64,000 nt of DNA from CBDIBC01 sp965276635. Its GTDB lineage: Bacteria > Actinomycetota > Acidimicrobiia > Acidimicrobiales > Palsa-688. The stretch lies in NCBI GenBank assembly GCA_965276635.1, contig CBDIBC010000002.1, positions 186,001 to 250,000 of the forward strand, given 5' to 3'. Under the pieces are notes generated by a model, which had not been told where the DNA came from, made no database searches, and saw nothing but the letters and a program-made list of their open reading frames with translations. The position numbers and the translations under genes were made by a program. Shown one piece after another: positions 26,936 to 35,900 of this stretch (positions are counted from its first letter, which is position 1; each line of letters starts with the position of its first letter).

Positions 26936-27253
26936 ATGATGCCCCGCCCCTGGACCCGTCGCGGCGTGCGGCCGCCGCCGGCCCGACGAGTGAAGGTGAT
27001 CGCAGCGCCGAAGGACCAGCGGGCCAAGGAGATGGGGGCCCCGTCCAGTCGTTACACGTCGCCGATCCCGCACAGGTTGCGAGGCAGCCCCGGGTGGATC
27101 CCGGTGCTCATGGTCACGCTGTTCGTACTGGGGGGCACCATGGTCATCCTCAACTATCTCGGGGTCTTACCGGCGTCGCCTTCGAACCTGTACGGAGTAG
27201 CTGCCGGCGCTCTGGCGGTTGGCGGCCTGGTCACGGCTACACGATGGCGCTGA
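26936..27253 (+). CDS. crgA: Cell division protein CrgA
   Basis: A 105-residue protein; ATG codons at 26936 and 26939 are equivalent. An Arg/Pro-rich cytoplasmic stretch leads to the CrgA core: SSRYTSPIPHRLRGSPGW, a first transmembrane helix (IPVLMVTLFVLGGTMVIL), NYLGVLP, and a second helix. CrgA is a small actinobacterial divisome protein that recruits wall synthases to the septum. The N-terminus is about 20 residues longer than usual. It stands alone, downstream of the PspA module. Confidence 0.9.
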   Translation: MMPRPWTRRGVRPPPARRVKVIAAPKDQRAKEMGAPSSRYTSPIPHRLRGSPGWIPVLMVTLFVLGGTMVILNYLGVLPASPSNLYGVAAGALAVGGLVTATRWR

Positions 27254-28151
27254 GGCTTGTTCGAAACAGTTCGGTGGCCCGGCTTCGAAGAGGCGCGTGC
27301 AGGTCCGTCCGGGCTGGCAACATTCTCTCCTCTCCGTCGGCAGCTCGTCCGGCTCGGCAACGTCCCCGGCACCGGCTACTGGCGTTGCGCATCGACGCGG
27401 TGGCCGGCCGTGACGGGGCGCCACACGGGTGTTCGATGCGGGCGCCGGGAGGGCACGTGCGGTGGTCGTGGTCAGCGACAGGGCCGAAGACGACGCCGGC
27501 GACGAAATCTGCGGTTGTGGGGTTCGTGTTACTCACGGCGGTCGCTGGTGCGAGTGGGGAAGGCAAGAGGTGGGGTGGGGAACTCGTGGGTGCTGCGTTC
27601 CCCTCCAGACGTCTGGCGTGAGGCAGCGGATGGGGAGCTCGGTGGGGAACGGACCCGCCCGCCCCGCTCGGGGGGGCCGCTGCGAGGGCCACCGCGGTCA
27701 GGGTTGGCAATGGTGACGGGAGGGGCAGGCAGCGAAGCCGGCTGGTCAGCTCTATGCGGTGGGGGTGAGGACCGGCGGTGAGGGCCTCCCGGTTGACGGG
27801 CGCGGGATCGACCCGGCGCGAGATGAGAGGAGCCGTGAGCGTTGACAGCGTCGGCGACCTGCCCGGACGGTGACCCCTGGTGGGCCCTCAGGCGCGTCGG
27901 GTGGCGGACCCTTGGAAATGTCCCGGGGCGTTGCGTCGACCGTCTGAACCCAAGTTCCCCTTCCGGGCACCTGACCGCTGATCCGGGCGTCCTGCGACAG
28001 GGGCTCGGTCCGGCTACCGCTAAATCTTGTTTCAATCCTGGCCACACCCCGACCCTCGCCCGACAACTCGGCGTCAGTCGCAGCCTATGACCGTTCCGGG
28101 AACGGGTGGCCGGGCGACCATGGCGATACCTCCGTCCCGGATTGTCTGTGG
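27254..28151. other. About 900 bp without a recognisable gene
   Basis: Reading frames on both strands have the composition of random high-GC sequence (Arg/Gly/Pro-rich) and match nothing I know. A minus-strand ORF-like segment near 27240-27430 and a plus-strand one at 27429-27716 were examined and not supported. It could be the eroded remains of genes next to the accessory region. Confidence 0.4.
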
Positions 28152-28913
28152 TCAGCGGGTGGAGGTTATGCCGCCGTCGACGGCGAGTTCGGCTCCGTGC
28201 AGGTAGGCGGCATGGTCGGAGAGCACCCATGCCACGGCGGCGGCGATCTCCTCGGGTGTTCCGGGTCGTCCGGCGGGCGTCGCGGCTGTGATCTGCGCGA
28301 TGACGTCGTCGGCGTCGGCGTCGGCGTTGATCGGGGTTCGGGTGGCTCCGGGTGACACGGTGTTGACGCGGACACCGCGAGACCCGAACTCGGCGGCCCA
28401 GCTGCGTGCCAGTTGGATCTCGGCTGCCTTGGTCGCCGAGTACAGGCCGACGAATGCGTGACCCATGTGCGCCATCCACGATCCGATGACGACGATCCCG
28501 CCGGTACCGCGCTCGGCCATGGCCGGGGCCAGCGAGGCGGTCAACACGTGGGGCGCGCGGACGTTGACAGCCAGCGTGGCCTCCAGGTCGGTATCGGTGA
28601 GCGAGGGTGTGTCTACGGCCGGGCACAGTGCGGCGTTGTGGACCACGGCATCGATCCGGCCGCCGGCGGCCTCGGTCGCGGCTGCGGCGAATGCTCGCAG
28701 CTCGTCCGGGGCAGCGGTCAGGTCGGAGGGGACGAAGACGGCGCAGCCGCCGCTGCCTGTGATGTCGTGGACGACGGCGGTGCCGCGATCCTGGTCGCGT
28801 CCGGTGACGACGACGTGCCACCCGGCGGCGGCGAGGGCGCGGGCGGTGGCTGCGCCGATGCCGCTGGTGGAGCCGGTGACGAGGACGGTGCGTGGTGCGG
28901 TGGTTGAGGTCAT
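28152..28913 (-). CDS. SDR-family oxidoreductase (module 1)
   Basis: A 253-residue short-chain dehydrogenase. The ATG at 28913 gives the usual short N-terminus before the NAD(P) motif TGSTSGIG. NAA (VVHNAAL), the catalytic Ser in VVIGSWMAHM and YSATK (Tyr/Lys) follow, ending in AELAVDGGITSTR. The substrate is unknown. It is divergent from an XRE regulator, with a 103-bp gap holding a perfect 23-bp dyad. It is clearly related to the SDR at 44590-45390 (same NVRAPHVL, GSWMA, PGAT and DGGI-STR blocks). Confidence 0.92.
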   Translation of the reverse strand: MTSTTAPRTVLVTGSTSGIGAATARALAAAGWHVVVTGRDQDRGTAVVHDITGSGGCAVFVPSDLTAAPDELRAFAAAATEAAGGRIDAVVHNAALCPAVDTPSLTDTDLEATLAVNVRAPHVLTASLAPAMAERGTGGIVVIGSWMAHMGHAFVGLYSATKAAEIQLARSWAAEFGSRGVRVNTVSPGATRTPINADADADDVIAQITAATPAGRPGTPEEIAAAVAWVLSDHAAYLHGAELAVDGGITSTR

Positions 28914-28960
28914 GGATGCCAGTCGACCGGCTCCCGGCCCGTAGTGCCAGGGCGAGCGGT

Positions 28961-28983
28961 GCCTGGGCACGACGTGCCCAGGC
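28961..28983. promoter_or_regulatory. Perfect 23-bp dyad between SDR and XRE regulator
   Basis: GCCTGGGCAC-GAC-GTGCCCAGGC: 10-bp arms, 3-bp spacer, 48 bp from the SDR start and 33 bp from the regulator start. It is the likely operator of the XRE protein encoded at 29017. Confidence 0.75.
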
Positions 28984-29016
28984 TGAGGATGGCCGCCGGC
29001 ATCTACTCTCGGGAGC

Positions 29017-29868
29017 GTGTCGACCGACCGTTCCGCGCTGGGCGCGTTTCTGCGTTCTCGCCGCGACCGCCTCACCCCGGCGCAGGCCGGCATCGCAGCG
29101 TTCCCCGGACCGCGTCGGGTGCCGGGTCTGCGAAAGGAGGAGCTGGCGGTCCTCACCGGGCTGAGCCCTGATCACTACAGCCGACTCGAGCAGGGCCGGC
29201 AGCACACCGTCACCAACGACGTGCTCGACACGCTGTCGCGCGCCCTCCGGCTGGATGAGGTCGAGACAGCGCACCTGCGCAACCTCGCCGCGCCCACCGG
29301 GCGGCAGCGACGGGTCGTGCCTGACCTACCGGCCCGGCCCGACCCCGGGATGCTCAGACTGATGGCCGTGCTCGATCACGTCCCGACGCTGCTGCTCGGG
29401 CGTCGATCGGAGGTCCTGGCCAGCAACGGCCTGCTTCGCGAGGCGCTCGGCTGGCCGGCGGAGCCCGGAGCGTCGTTCGTCCGGTGGTTGTTCCTCGACC
29501 CCGCTGCTCGCGAGCGGATCACCAACTGGGCCGGCTTCGCCGCGTCCGCTGTTGGAGCGCTGCGGTATGAGGTCGGACGCCGCCCGGACGACCGACACCT
29601 TGCCGCCCTGGTTCATGAACTGCGCCACGGTGACCCGGACGTCGGGCGATGGTGGAACGATCAACGGGTCACCTTCCGGACCTCGCTCACCAAACACGTC
29701 GCCCATCCCGTCGCCGGGCCGCTGACCTTTGGGATCGAGTCGGTCATCGGGCCGAACGACCCTGATCAACGTCTCGTCGTGTACACCGTCGAGCCCGATT
29801 CACCCACCGCCCGGGTGCTGCCCCTGCTTGCCAACTGGGTGACGACTCCGGCCGACACGCGGCCCTGA
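29017..29868 (+). CDS. XRE-family regulator with MmyB-like ligand domain (module 1)
   Basis: A 283-residue protein from the GTG at 29017. The N-terminal helix-turn-helix (about 5-85) has the typical FLRSRRDRLTPAQAG, RRVPGLRKEELAVLTGLS, YYSRLEQGR-like core (HYSRLEQGR) and LDTLSRALRLDEVE. The C-terminal domain (about 105-275) is the MmyB-like ligand-binding, PAS-like fold common to actinobacterial regulators of oxidoreductases, with WWNDQRV and HPVAGPLTF landmarks. It probably represses the divergent SDR until a small molecule binds. It is paralogous to 43619-44488. Confidence 0.92.
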   Translation: MSTDRSALGAFLRSRRDRLTPAQAGIAAFPGPRRVPGLRKEELAVLTGLSPDHYSRLEQGRQHTVTNDVLDTLSRALRLDEVETAHLRNLAAPTGRQRRVVPDLPARPDPGMLRLMAVLDHVPTLLLGRRSEVLASNGLLREALGWPAEPGASFVRWLFLDPAARERITNWAGFAASAVGALRYEVGRRPDDRHLAALVHELRHGDPDVGRWWNDQRVTFRTSLTKHVAHPVAGPLTFGIESVIGPNDPDQRLVVYTVEPDSPTARVLPLLANWVTTPADTRP

Positions 29869-29896
29869 TCCGCGCCAGCATCGGTGGCCGTCCTAG

Positions 29897-29908
29897 AAGC
29901 GGGCCCGC
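29897..29908. promoter_or_regulatory. 12-bp palindrome AGCGGGCCCGCT in a convergent gap
   Basis: Perfect self-complementary sequence between the convergent XRE genes ending at 29868 and 29960. With no loop or T-run it is a weak terminator candidate. Confidence 0.3.
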
Positions 29909-29959
29909 TGGGCATCGTTGACCGGCGACATGCTGTGTCTGCGTCGGCGCTCCGCAGGC

Positions 29960-30805
29960 TCAGCGAGCGAGCGCTTGGGTGCCGAGGACGATCGCGAAGT
30001 CAAGGTTGTCGGCGTCTTCGGTGCCTGGTTCGGCGGTGTAGACGGTGATGCTGATGTCGTCGCCGGCGACGAAGAGCACGTCGCAGTCAAGGCCGATGCG
30101 GCCGACGTCGGGATGGTCGATGATCTTGTGCCGGGAGGACTCGCGCGGGTTGGGTAGCTCGGCGGTGTCCCAGAGCTTCACGAAGCGGGGGCTTGCGGCG
30201 TGCAGCTCGCTGATGAGCTTGCGCAGCTGGCGGTCAGTCGGGTAGCGCCCGGCGGTCAGGCGCAGACTGGCCACGAGACTTTCCTCGAACTCGGCCCGCT
30301 CGGTCGGGGTGTGGACGGCGCGGCCGCCGGGGCCGACCAGGTTGCGCCACACAGCGTTGCGCTCGAGCCCTCGCCACGCCGACGTCGCGCCCATGAGAGC
30401 GTCGTAGGGAGCGTTGGCGACGATGAGGTTCCACGCCGCGTCGTGCACGCAGACCGGGGTGTGCGTGAGTCGATCGAGCAGTCGCTGCACGCTCGGCGTG
30501 ATGCGCGTCGACACGACTCCCGAACCGGGCGCGGCCAGACCGGCCAGCCGGAACAGGTTCTCACGCTCGGCATCGGGCAGCCTCAACGCGCGAGCGAGGG
30601 CCTCGACCACCTGCTCTGACGGTGAGACCGCACGGCCCTGCTCCAGCCGGGTCAAGTAGTCGACCGAAATCCCGGCAAGCGCGGCCACCTCCTCGCGGCG
30701 CAGTCTGGTAGCACGCCGGCGACCGCCCATAGGGACACCGACCGCCTCCGGCGCAACCCGGTCACGCGCCCGCCTTAGCGTCCCGCCGAACTCCCACGCC
30801 TCCAT
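29960..30805 (-). CDS. XRE-family regulator with MmyB-like ligand domain (module 3)
   Basis: A 281-residue protein from the ATG at 30805. The helix-turn-helix region carries RRARDRVAPEAVGVP, RRATRLRREEVAALAGISVDY and LTRLEQGRAVSPSEQV. The C-terminal MmyB-like domain shows TPVCVHDAAWNLIVANAPYD, ERNAVWRNLV and LHAASPRFVKLW, closing with the strand region VLFVAGDDISITVYTAEPG. It is more distant from the other two XRE proteins. Its divergent partner is an SDR cut off by an IS element after 26 codons, so its natural target here is probably lost. Confidence 0.92.
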   Translation of the reverse strand: MEAWEFGGTLRRARDRVAPEAVGVPMGGRRRATRLRREEVAALAGISVDYLTRLEQGRAVSPSEQVVEALARALRLPDAERENLFRLAGLAAPGSGVVSTRITPSVQRLLDRLTHTPVCVHDAAWNLIVANAPYDALMGATSAWRGLERNAVWRNLVGPGGRAVHTPTERAEFEESLVASLRLTAGRYPTDRQLRKLISELHAASPRFVKLWDTAELPNPRESSRHKIIDHPDVGRIGLDCDVLFVAGDDISITVYTAEPGTEDADNLDFAIVLGTQALAR

Positions 30806-30833
30806 AGGCCCCAGTGTGCAACACCGCTGGCGG

Positions 30834-30866
30834 GGTTGTCCTGGCCCTGCCAGTCCTACGACAACC
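30834..30866. promoter_or_regulatory. Nested dyads between XRE regulator and truncated SDR
   Basis: Outer arms GGTTGTC (30834-30840) and GACAACC (30860-30866) surround inner arms CTGGC-CCT-GCCAG (30841-30853). They lie midway between the divergent starts (30805 and 30909), making a plausible operator for the XRE protein. Confidence 0.5.
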
Positions 30867-30908
30867 GGACGCCTGGCTAACCACCGGGGAGCGGTCGACG
30901 ATCACGTT

Positions 30909-30989
30909 ATGACAACGACACTGATCACCGGGGCCAACAAAGGGCTCGGCAAAGAAACCGCCCGTGTGTTGGTCGCGGCCGGGCACTGA
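30909..30989 (+). pseudogene. SDR oxidoreductase truncated by the IS element (module 3)
   Basis: The ATG at 30909 opens MTTTLITGANKGLGKETARV..., the NAD(P)-binding start of a short-chain dehydrogenase. After VLVAAGH it hits TGA at 30987-30989, which is the first triplet of the IS left end. The remaining 220 or so residues are not found to the right of the IS. The divergent arrangement with an XRE gene (103-bp gap) matches the two intact modules. Confidence 0.85.
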
Positions 30990-31053
30990 GACGCCTTGAG
31001 CCTTCCGGACAGCAGACCCACTAAGGTTTGTTTTTAGGAAGAGAGCCAGTTTG

Positions 31054-31344
31054 ATGCCAAAGCAACGTAGAACGTTTTCTCTTGAATACAAAGAAGAAGC
31101 GTCGAAGATGGTGATTGACGAGTCCCGGCCGGTTCCTGAGGTGGCTCGGGAGATTTCGGTGAACGAGCAGACTCTGCGGAATTGGGTGGCCGCTTACCGG
31201 AAGGCTCACGCTGGTGAGGAGCCGCCGTTGTCGATGCCGGAGCGGGCTCGTTTACGGGAGTTGGAGGTCGAGGTGCGAGAACTGCGGTTGAAGTCGGAGT
31301 TCTTGGGAAAAGCCGCGGCCTTCTTCGCCCAGGAGTATCGGTGA
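31054..31344 (+). CDS. IS3-family transposase OrfA
   Basis: A 96-residue protein from the ATG at 31054 (a TTG lies one codon earlier). It has an N-terminal helix-turn-helix (FSLEYKEEASKMVIDESRPV, VNEQTLRNWVAAYR) and a leucine-zipper-like C-terminus (LRELEVEVRELRLKSEFLGKA). OrfA binds the IS ends. The stop overlaps the orfB start (31341-31344), and orfB lies in the -1 frame. An A-rich GGGAAAAG near 31304-31311 could promote programmed frameshifting to an OrfAB transposase, as in other IS3 elements. Confidence 0.9.
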   Translation: MPKQRRTFSLEYKEEASKMVIDESRPVPEVAREISVNEQTLRNWVAAYRKAHAGEEPPLSMPERARLRELEVEVRELRLKSEFLGKAAAFFAQEYR

Positions 31345-32246
31345 TCGCTCGCTACGAGTTCATCGACGGCGAGAAGGCGACAACCACTGACAGCGGGGCC
31401 AAGAAATACACGATCGTGAAGATGTGCTCATGGCTGCAGGTGTCGAAGTCTGGGTATTACGAGTGGTGGGGTCGTCCCCTGTCGGCCACCGCGGCCAGGC
31501 GGGAGGTGTTGGCCGCGGCGATCGCCAAGGCGTTCGTCGACTCTGACGGCACCTACGGGTACCGGCGGGTCCACGCTCAGTTGGCCCGTTGGGGCGAGCA
31601 CGCCAGTCCTGAGCTCGTCCGGGGCTTGATGCGTGAGCTGGGCCTGGTGGCCTGTCAGCCCCGCCCGTGGCGTCACAACCTGACCGAGAGCGGACCGGCA
31701 GGCCCAATCCCTGACCTTGTGGCCCGGGACTTCACGGCCACTGCCCCGGGAACGAAGATGGTTGGTGACATCACCTACATCCCCACCTGGGAGGGCTGGC
31801 TGTATCTGGCCACGGTCATCGACTGTCACCACAAGGCGGTCATCGGGTGGGCGACCGGCGACAACTACAAGACTCCTCTCATCTGCGCCGCGATCGACAT
31901 GGCGGTCACCGACCACGACATAGCACCGAGGGCGATCTTCCATTCTGACCGCGGCAGCAATTACACGTCCGAGGAGTTCGCGACGCATCTGGCTGGCTAC
32001 GATATCTGCCAGTCGGTCGGACGGACCGGCATTTGTTACGATAATGCGATGGCCGAGTCGTTCTTTGCTGCGTTGAAGAACGAGCGGGTTAGCCGCACCG
32101 TGTACCCGACCCGGGAGAAAGCCCGAAAAGACATTGTGCGGTACATCGAGTTCCGCTATAATAGGCGTAGGTTGCATTCGGGTCTCGGTTACCGGACTCC
32201 ACAAGAGGTCCATGACGAGTACCTATCTCGCAACTTGGCAGCCTGA
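31341..32246 (+). CDS. IS3-family transposase OrfB (DDE catalytic part)
   Basis: A 301-residue protein with the rve integrase core. The DDE residues are Asp in KMVGDITYIPT, Asp in IFHSDRGSNYTS and Glu in NAMAESFFAALKNE, with the following Lys/Arg. HTH_21-type DGTYGYRRVHAQL lies upstream, and the C-terminus has EFRYNRRRLHSGLGYRTP. It is full length, so the element may be active. In vivo it is probably made as OrfAB by -1 frameshifting at the orfA end. Confidence 0.93.
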   Translation: MIARYEFIDGEKATTTDSGAKKYTIVKMCSWLQVSKSGYYEWWGRPLSATAARREVLAAAIAKAFVDSDGTYGYRRVHAQLARWGEHASPELVRGLMRELGLVACQPRPWRHNLTESGPAGPIPDLVARDFTATAPGTKMVGDITYIPTWEGWLYLATVIDCHHKAVIGWATGDNYKTPLICAAIDMAVTDHDIAPRAIFHSDRGSNYTSEEFATHLAGYDICQSVGRTGICYDNAMAESFFAALKNERVSRTVYPTREKARKDIVRYIEFRYNRRRLHSGLGYRTPQEVHDEYLSRNLAA

Positions 32247-32283
32247 AGAGCACGAACCAGCTGTCCGGAATACGCGAGGCTGA

Positions 32284-32763
32284 TCAACCACCACGACGGT
32301 CGCGCCGACGACCACCACCACGACGGTCGCGCCGACGACCACTACCACGGTCGCGCCGACGACCACTACGACGGTCGCGCCGACGACCACCACAACGGTC
32401 GCTCCGACCACCACGACCACGGTCGCTCCAACAACCACCACCACAACGGTCGCCCCGGTTGATCCATACGTCATAGCCCCGGTTGATCCGTCCGTCGTAG
32501 CGCCGGTTGATCCATCCGCCATAGCCCCGATTGATCCATCTACTGGGGGCACCCCGACGGTGAGTGCTACAACAGCGGGTGTCAACGGCTACGACCCTGG
32601 TGAGAGCGGAGTCAACCTGAGCCGTAGCCAGTCAGGTGTGGCCAGACCGACCGACTTGGCCTCTACCGGGATCGACGCCACCCTTGCCGGCTGTGCGGGT
32701 TTGGCGCTGATCGCGTTCGGTGGCGCCCTCATTCTCGCCTCGCGTCTTCTCCGGCGAAGCTGA
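32284..32763 (+). pseudogene. 3' part of a wall-anchored protein with LASTG sorting signal, 5' end lost at the IS
   Basis: The frame is open from the IS right end (TGA at 32281 inside the IS) to 32763, without a start codon. It reads seven TTTT(T)VAP repeats, then four VDPxxxAP-like repeats. A linker leads to LASTG, a hydrophobic helix (LAGCAGLALIAFGGALIL) and SRLLRRS. This is a complete C-terminal sorting signal. LAxTG is the motif used by class E sortases of high-GC Gram-positives. The N-terminal domain is missing, so this is a remnant of a surface protein. Confidence 0.75.
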
Positions 32764-32929
32764 TGGGAGCGACAACCTGACCCCTGGGCAGCGAAAAGGG
32801 GCACGTGAGCACACACCCCTCCCTGACGTGAGGGCCACGGATTCAGGTTCGGGCCTCAACGGCCGATAGATAGTCCAGGCGGCCTCTCCGGTCGAACCGT
32901 CGTCTGTCGCAGAGGAGAAGGCTCAGGCC

Positions 32930-35900
32930 ATGAAGATCCCAACAGCTATGAGCAGCCGCCGACGGAGCACGTGGGCGGCACACGGCCGTCCGTTCGGTTG
33001 GTTCGGCGTCGGCCGATGGGGCATCCCGGTTGTCTTCGCCTTGGCCATGATCGGTGCGACGGTCGGCGCCACGAGCGGGGTGGCTAGTGCGACACCGCCG
33101 ACGACTGTGGCTGCGACGTGGACCTACAACGGTCAGATGTCGACACCGACCTGCTCCCCGCACATCTATACGACAGTGGCCCCAGCGGGGGCGTACTCGG
33201 CGACGGTGACCATCTCCGGAGGCGCCGGCAACAACTACGGCAGTAGCCCGAGCGGGGGGGCCGGCCAGACCATCACTGCGGTGATCAACACGGCCGGCAC
33301 CGCGGGACAGACGTACTCGGCCATGGTTGGCTGCGCCAACGACTCAGGCAGCGGCGCAGCCGGAGGCGGCTCGAACGGGGGCGGGGCGGCGTCAGCATTG
33401 TGCGTTGGGGTGGTCTGCGGCAACTTCGGGGGAACCAACGAGCTGCAATCCGCGGTTTTCCTGATCGCTGGTGGCGGTGGCGGCAACGGAGACACAGGTC
33501 ACGGCTGCACCAACCCGACCCCCGGTAACGGCGGCAGTGGTGGCAACCCCGCTGCCGCCGCCGACACCACGGGTATCATCGACGGACAGACCGGCGGGAG
33601 CGGCGGCGGCAACGGCTGCAGCACCGGCGGTGGCGCCGGCGGCCACGGCGCCGGCGGCGCTGGATGGGACGTCCCCGTGTCAGCGACGGCCACCGTGCCC
33701 AACAACGGCGTCGGCGGCACTGGCGGCGCTGCCTGTGAGCTTCCCGGCAGCGGCGGCGGCGGGGCCAACGGTGGCGGCAACGGCACCGGGACCTTCGGCT
33801 CAACGGCCTGCGCCGGCTCCGGCGGTGGCGGCGGCGGTTCGTCGTGGGTCAACCCCAACACCGTCGTCTCCGACGGCTTTGGTGCCAACGGCGGCAACGG
33901 GGCCATTAGCCTTACCTGGAACATCCTGTCGGTGACCCTTACCAACCCCGGAGCGCAAACCTCGACCGCCGGTGAGACGGTGACTCCGCTGGCCCTGTCG
34001 GCTACCGACTCGCAGAGTCTCGCTCTCACCTACGCCGCCGCCGGCTTACCGGCCGGCATCAACGTGAACACGATCACCGGGGTGATCTCCGGCGCTGCGA
34101 TGGGCCCTGGGTCCTACACCGCCACGGTCAGCGCGACCGACACCGCAGGGGCCACCGCGAGCCAGACCTTCATTTGGACTGTGAACTCCCAGCCGGCTCC
34201 GGGTGTGCCTGGGGTTCCGACGGTGGTGGTCGGTGATGGTCAGGCGACGGTGACGGTGTCGGCGCCGAGCTCGGGGGGTGTGCCGTCTTCTTATACGGTG
34301 TCTGCTACGGATAGCGCTACCGGTTTGAGCGTGGGGACGTGCACGGTGGTCTCGCCGGCTAGCTCGTGCACGATCATGGGGTTGTCTAACGGCGTCGACT
34401 ACACGTTCGCGTCGACCGCCACCAACGCTTCGGGCACGTCGACGTCGTCGACGTCGTCGGTGCCGGCGGCGCCCCAGCCGGCTCCTGGTATTCCTGGGAC
34501 TCCCACGGTGGTGGGTGGTGACGGTCAGGCCACGGTGACGCTGGCGGCGCCCAGCTCGGGGGGCGCGGTCGCTTCGTACACGGTGACCGCGGCGGATTCG
34601 ACTACCAGCGTCAATGGCGGGCAGACCTGCACGGTGGTCTCGCCGGCTACGTCGTGCACGGTCACCGGGTTGACTGACGGCGATAGCTACACCTTCAGCG
34701 CCACCGCCACCAACACCAGTGGAACGTCGGTGGCGTCGGCTGCGTCGAACACGGTCATCCCGCAGGTCGCCGTGCCCGGCACTCCCGGGACCCCGACGGT
34801 GGTGGTCGGTAGCGGTCAGGCCACGGTGACGCGGGCGGCGCCCAGCTCCGGTGGACCGGTCGTCTCCTACACGGTGACTGCGGCGGATTCGACCACCAGC
34901 GTCAACGGCGGGCAGATCTGCACGGTGGTCTCGCCGGCCACGTCGTGCACGATCATCGGGTTGACGAACGGCGACAGCTACACCTTCAGCGCGACTGCGA
35001 CTAACGCTGGGGGGACTTCGACCTCCAGCGCACCGTCGACGCCGGCGGTTCCCCAGCCGGCTCCGGGTGTGCCTGGGGTTCCGACGGTGGTGGTCGGTGA
35101 TGGTCAGGCGACGGTGACGGTGTCGGCGCCGAGCTCGGGGGGTGTGCCGTCTTCTTATACGGTGTCTGCTACGGATAGCGCTACCGGTTTGAGCGTGGGG
35201 ACGTGCACGGTGGTCTCGCCGGCTAGCTCGTGCACGATCATGGGGTTGTCTAACGGCGTCGACTACACGTTCGCGTCGACCGCCACCAACGCTTCGGGCA
35301 CGTCGACGTCGTCGACGTCGTCGGTGCCGGCGGCGCCCCAGCCGGCTCCTGGTATTCCTGGGACTCCCACGGTGGTGGGTGGTGACGGTCAGGCCACGGT
35401 GACGCTGGCGGCGCCCAGCTCGGGGGGCGCGGTCGCTTCGTACACGGTGACCGCGGCGGATTCGACTACCAGCGTCAATGGCGGGCAGACCTGCACGGTG
35501 GTCTCGCCGGCTACGTCGTGCACGGTCACCGGGTTGACTGACGGCGATAGCTACACCTTCAGCGCCACCGCCACCAACACCAGTGGAACGTCGGTGGCGT
35601 CGGCTGCGTCGAACACGGTTATCCCGGCGGCGCCGGTGGTGCCTCCGATGTCTACCGTGCCGGTGTTCAGTGCGGATAGCCCGCCGGCGGGGACTGTGGG
35701 GGTGGCCTATTCCTACAGGTTCGTGGCGTCGGGGTCGCCGGCGCCGACGTTCGGTATCGGTTCGGGTGTTCTGCCTGCGGGGCTGAGCTTGGATTCGACC
35801 ACCGGTGTGCTGTCTGGGACTCCGACGGGCTCGGGGTCGTTCACGGTCACGGCCACCAATGCGGCCGGGACGGTGACGAGCGCGTCGATCACTATCACGG

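Larger units (their letters stand above)
30987..32286 (+). mobile_element. IS3-family insertion sequence, 1300 bp
   Basis: The ends are defined by inverted repeats starting TGA at both termini (TGAGACGCC on the left, TGATCAGCC as the complement on the right). Both contain the identical 11-bp core TTCCGGACAGC at the same offset (31003-31013 and 32260-32270, each 16 bp from its end). Inside are overlapping orfA and orfB with IS3-type products. No target duplication is seen: the 3 bases flanking are CAC on the left and ACC on the right. The two sides carry halves of different genes. Confidence 0.85.

Noticed and set aside
27529..29274. A 581-codon minus-strand frame extending past the SDR gene
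   Set aside because: It runs through intergenic DNA and out of frame over the SDR; composition is random.
29017..29868. Toxin-antitoxin or phage-defence system based on the XRE proteins
   Set aside because: The XRE proteins have MmyB-like ligand domains and face metabolic SDR genes; no nuclease, toxin or defence domain is present.
32288..32460. Regular short repeats resembling a CRISPR array
   Set aside because: The unit is a 21-24 bp coding repeat (TTTTTVAP) without unique spacers, in frame with a sorting signal.
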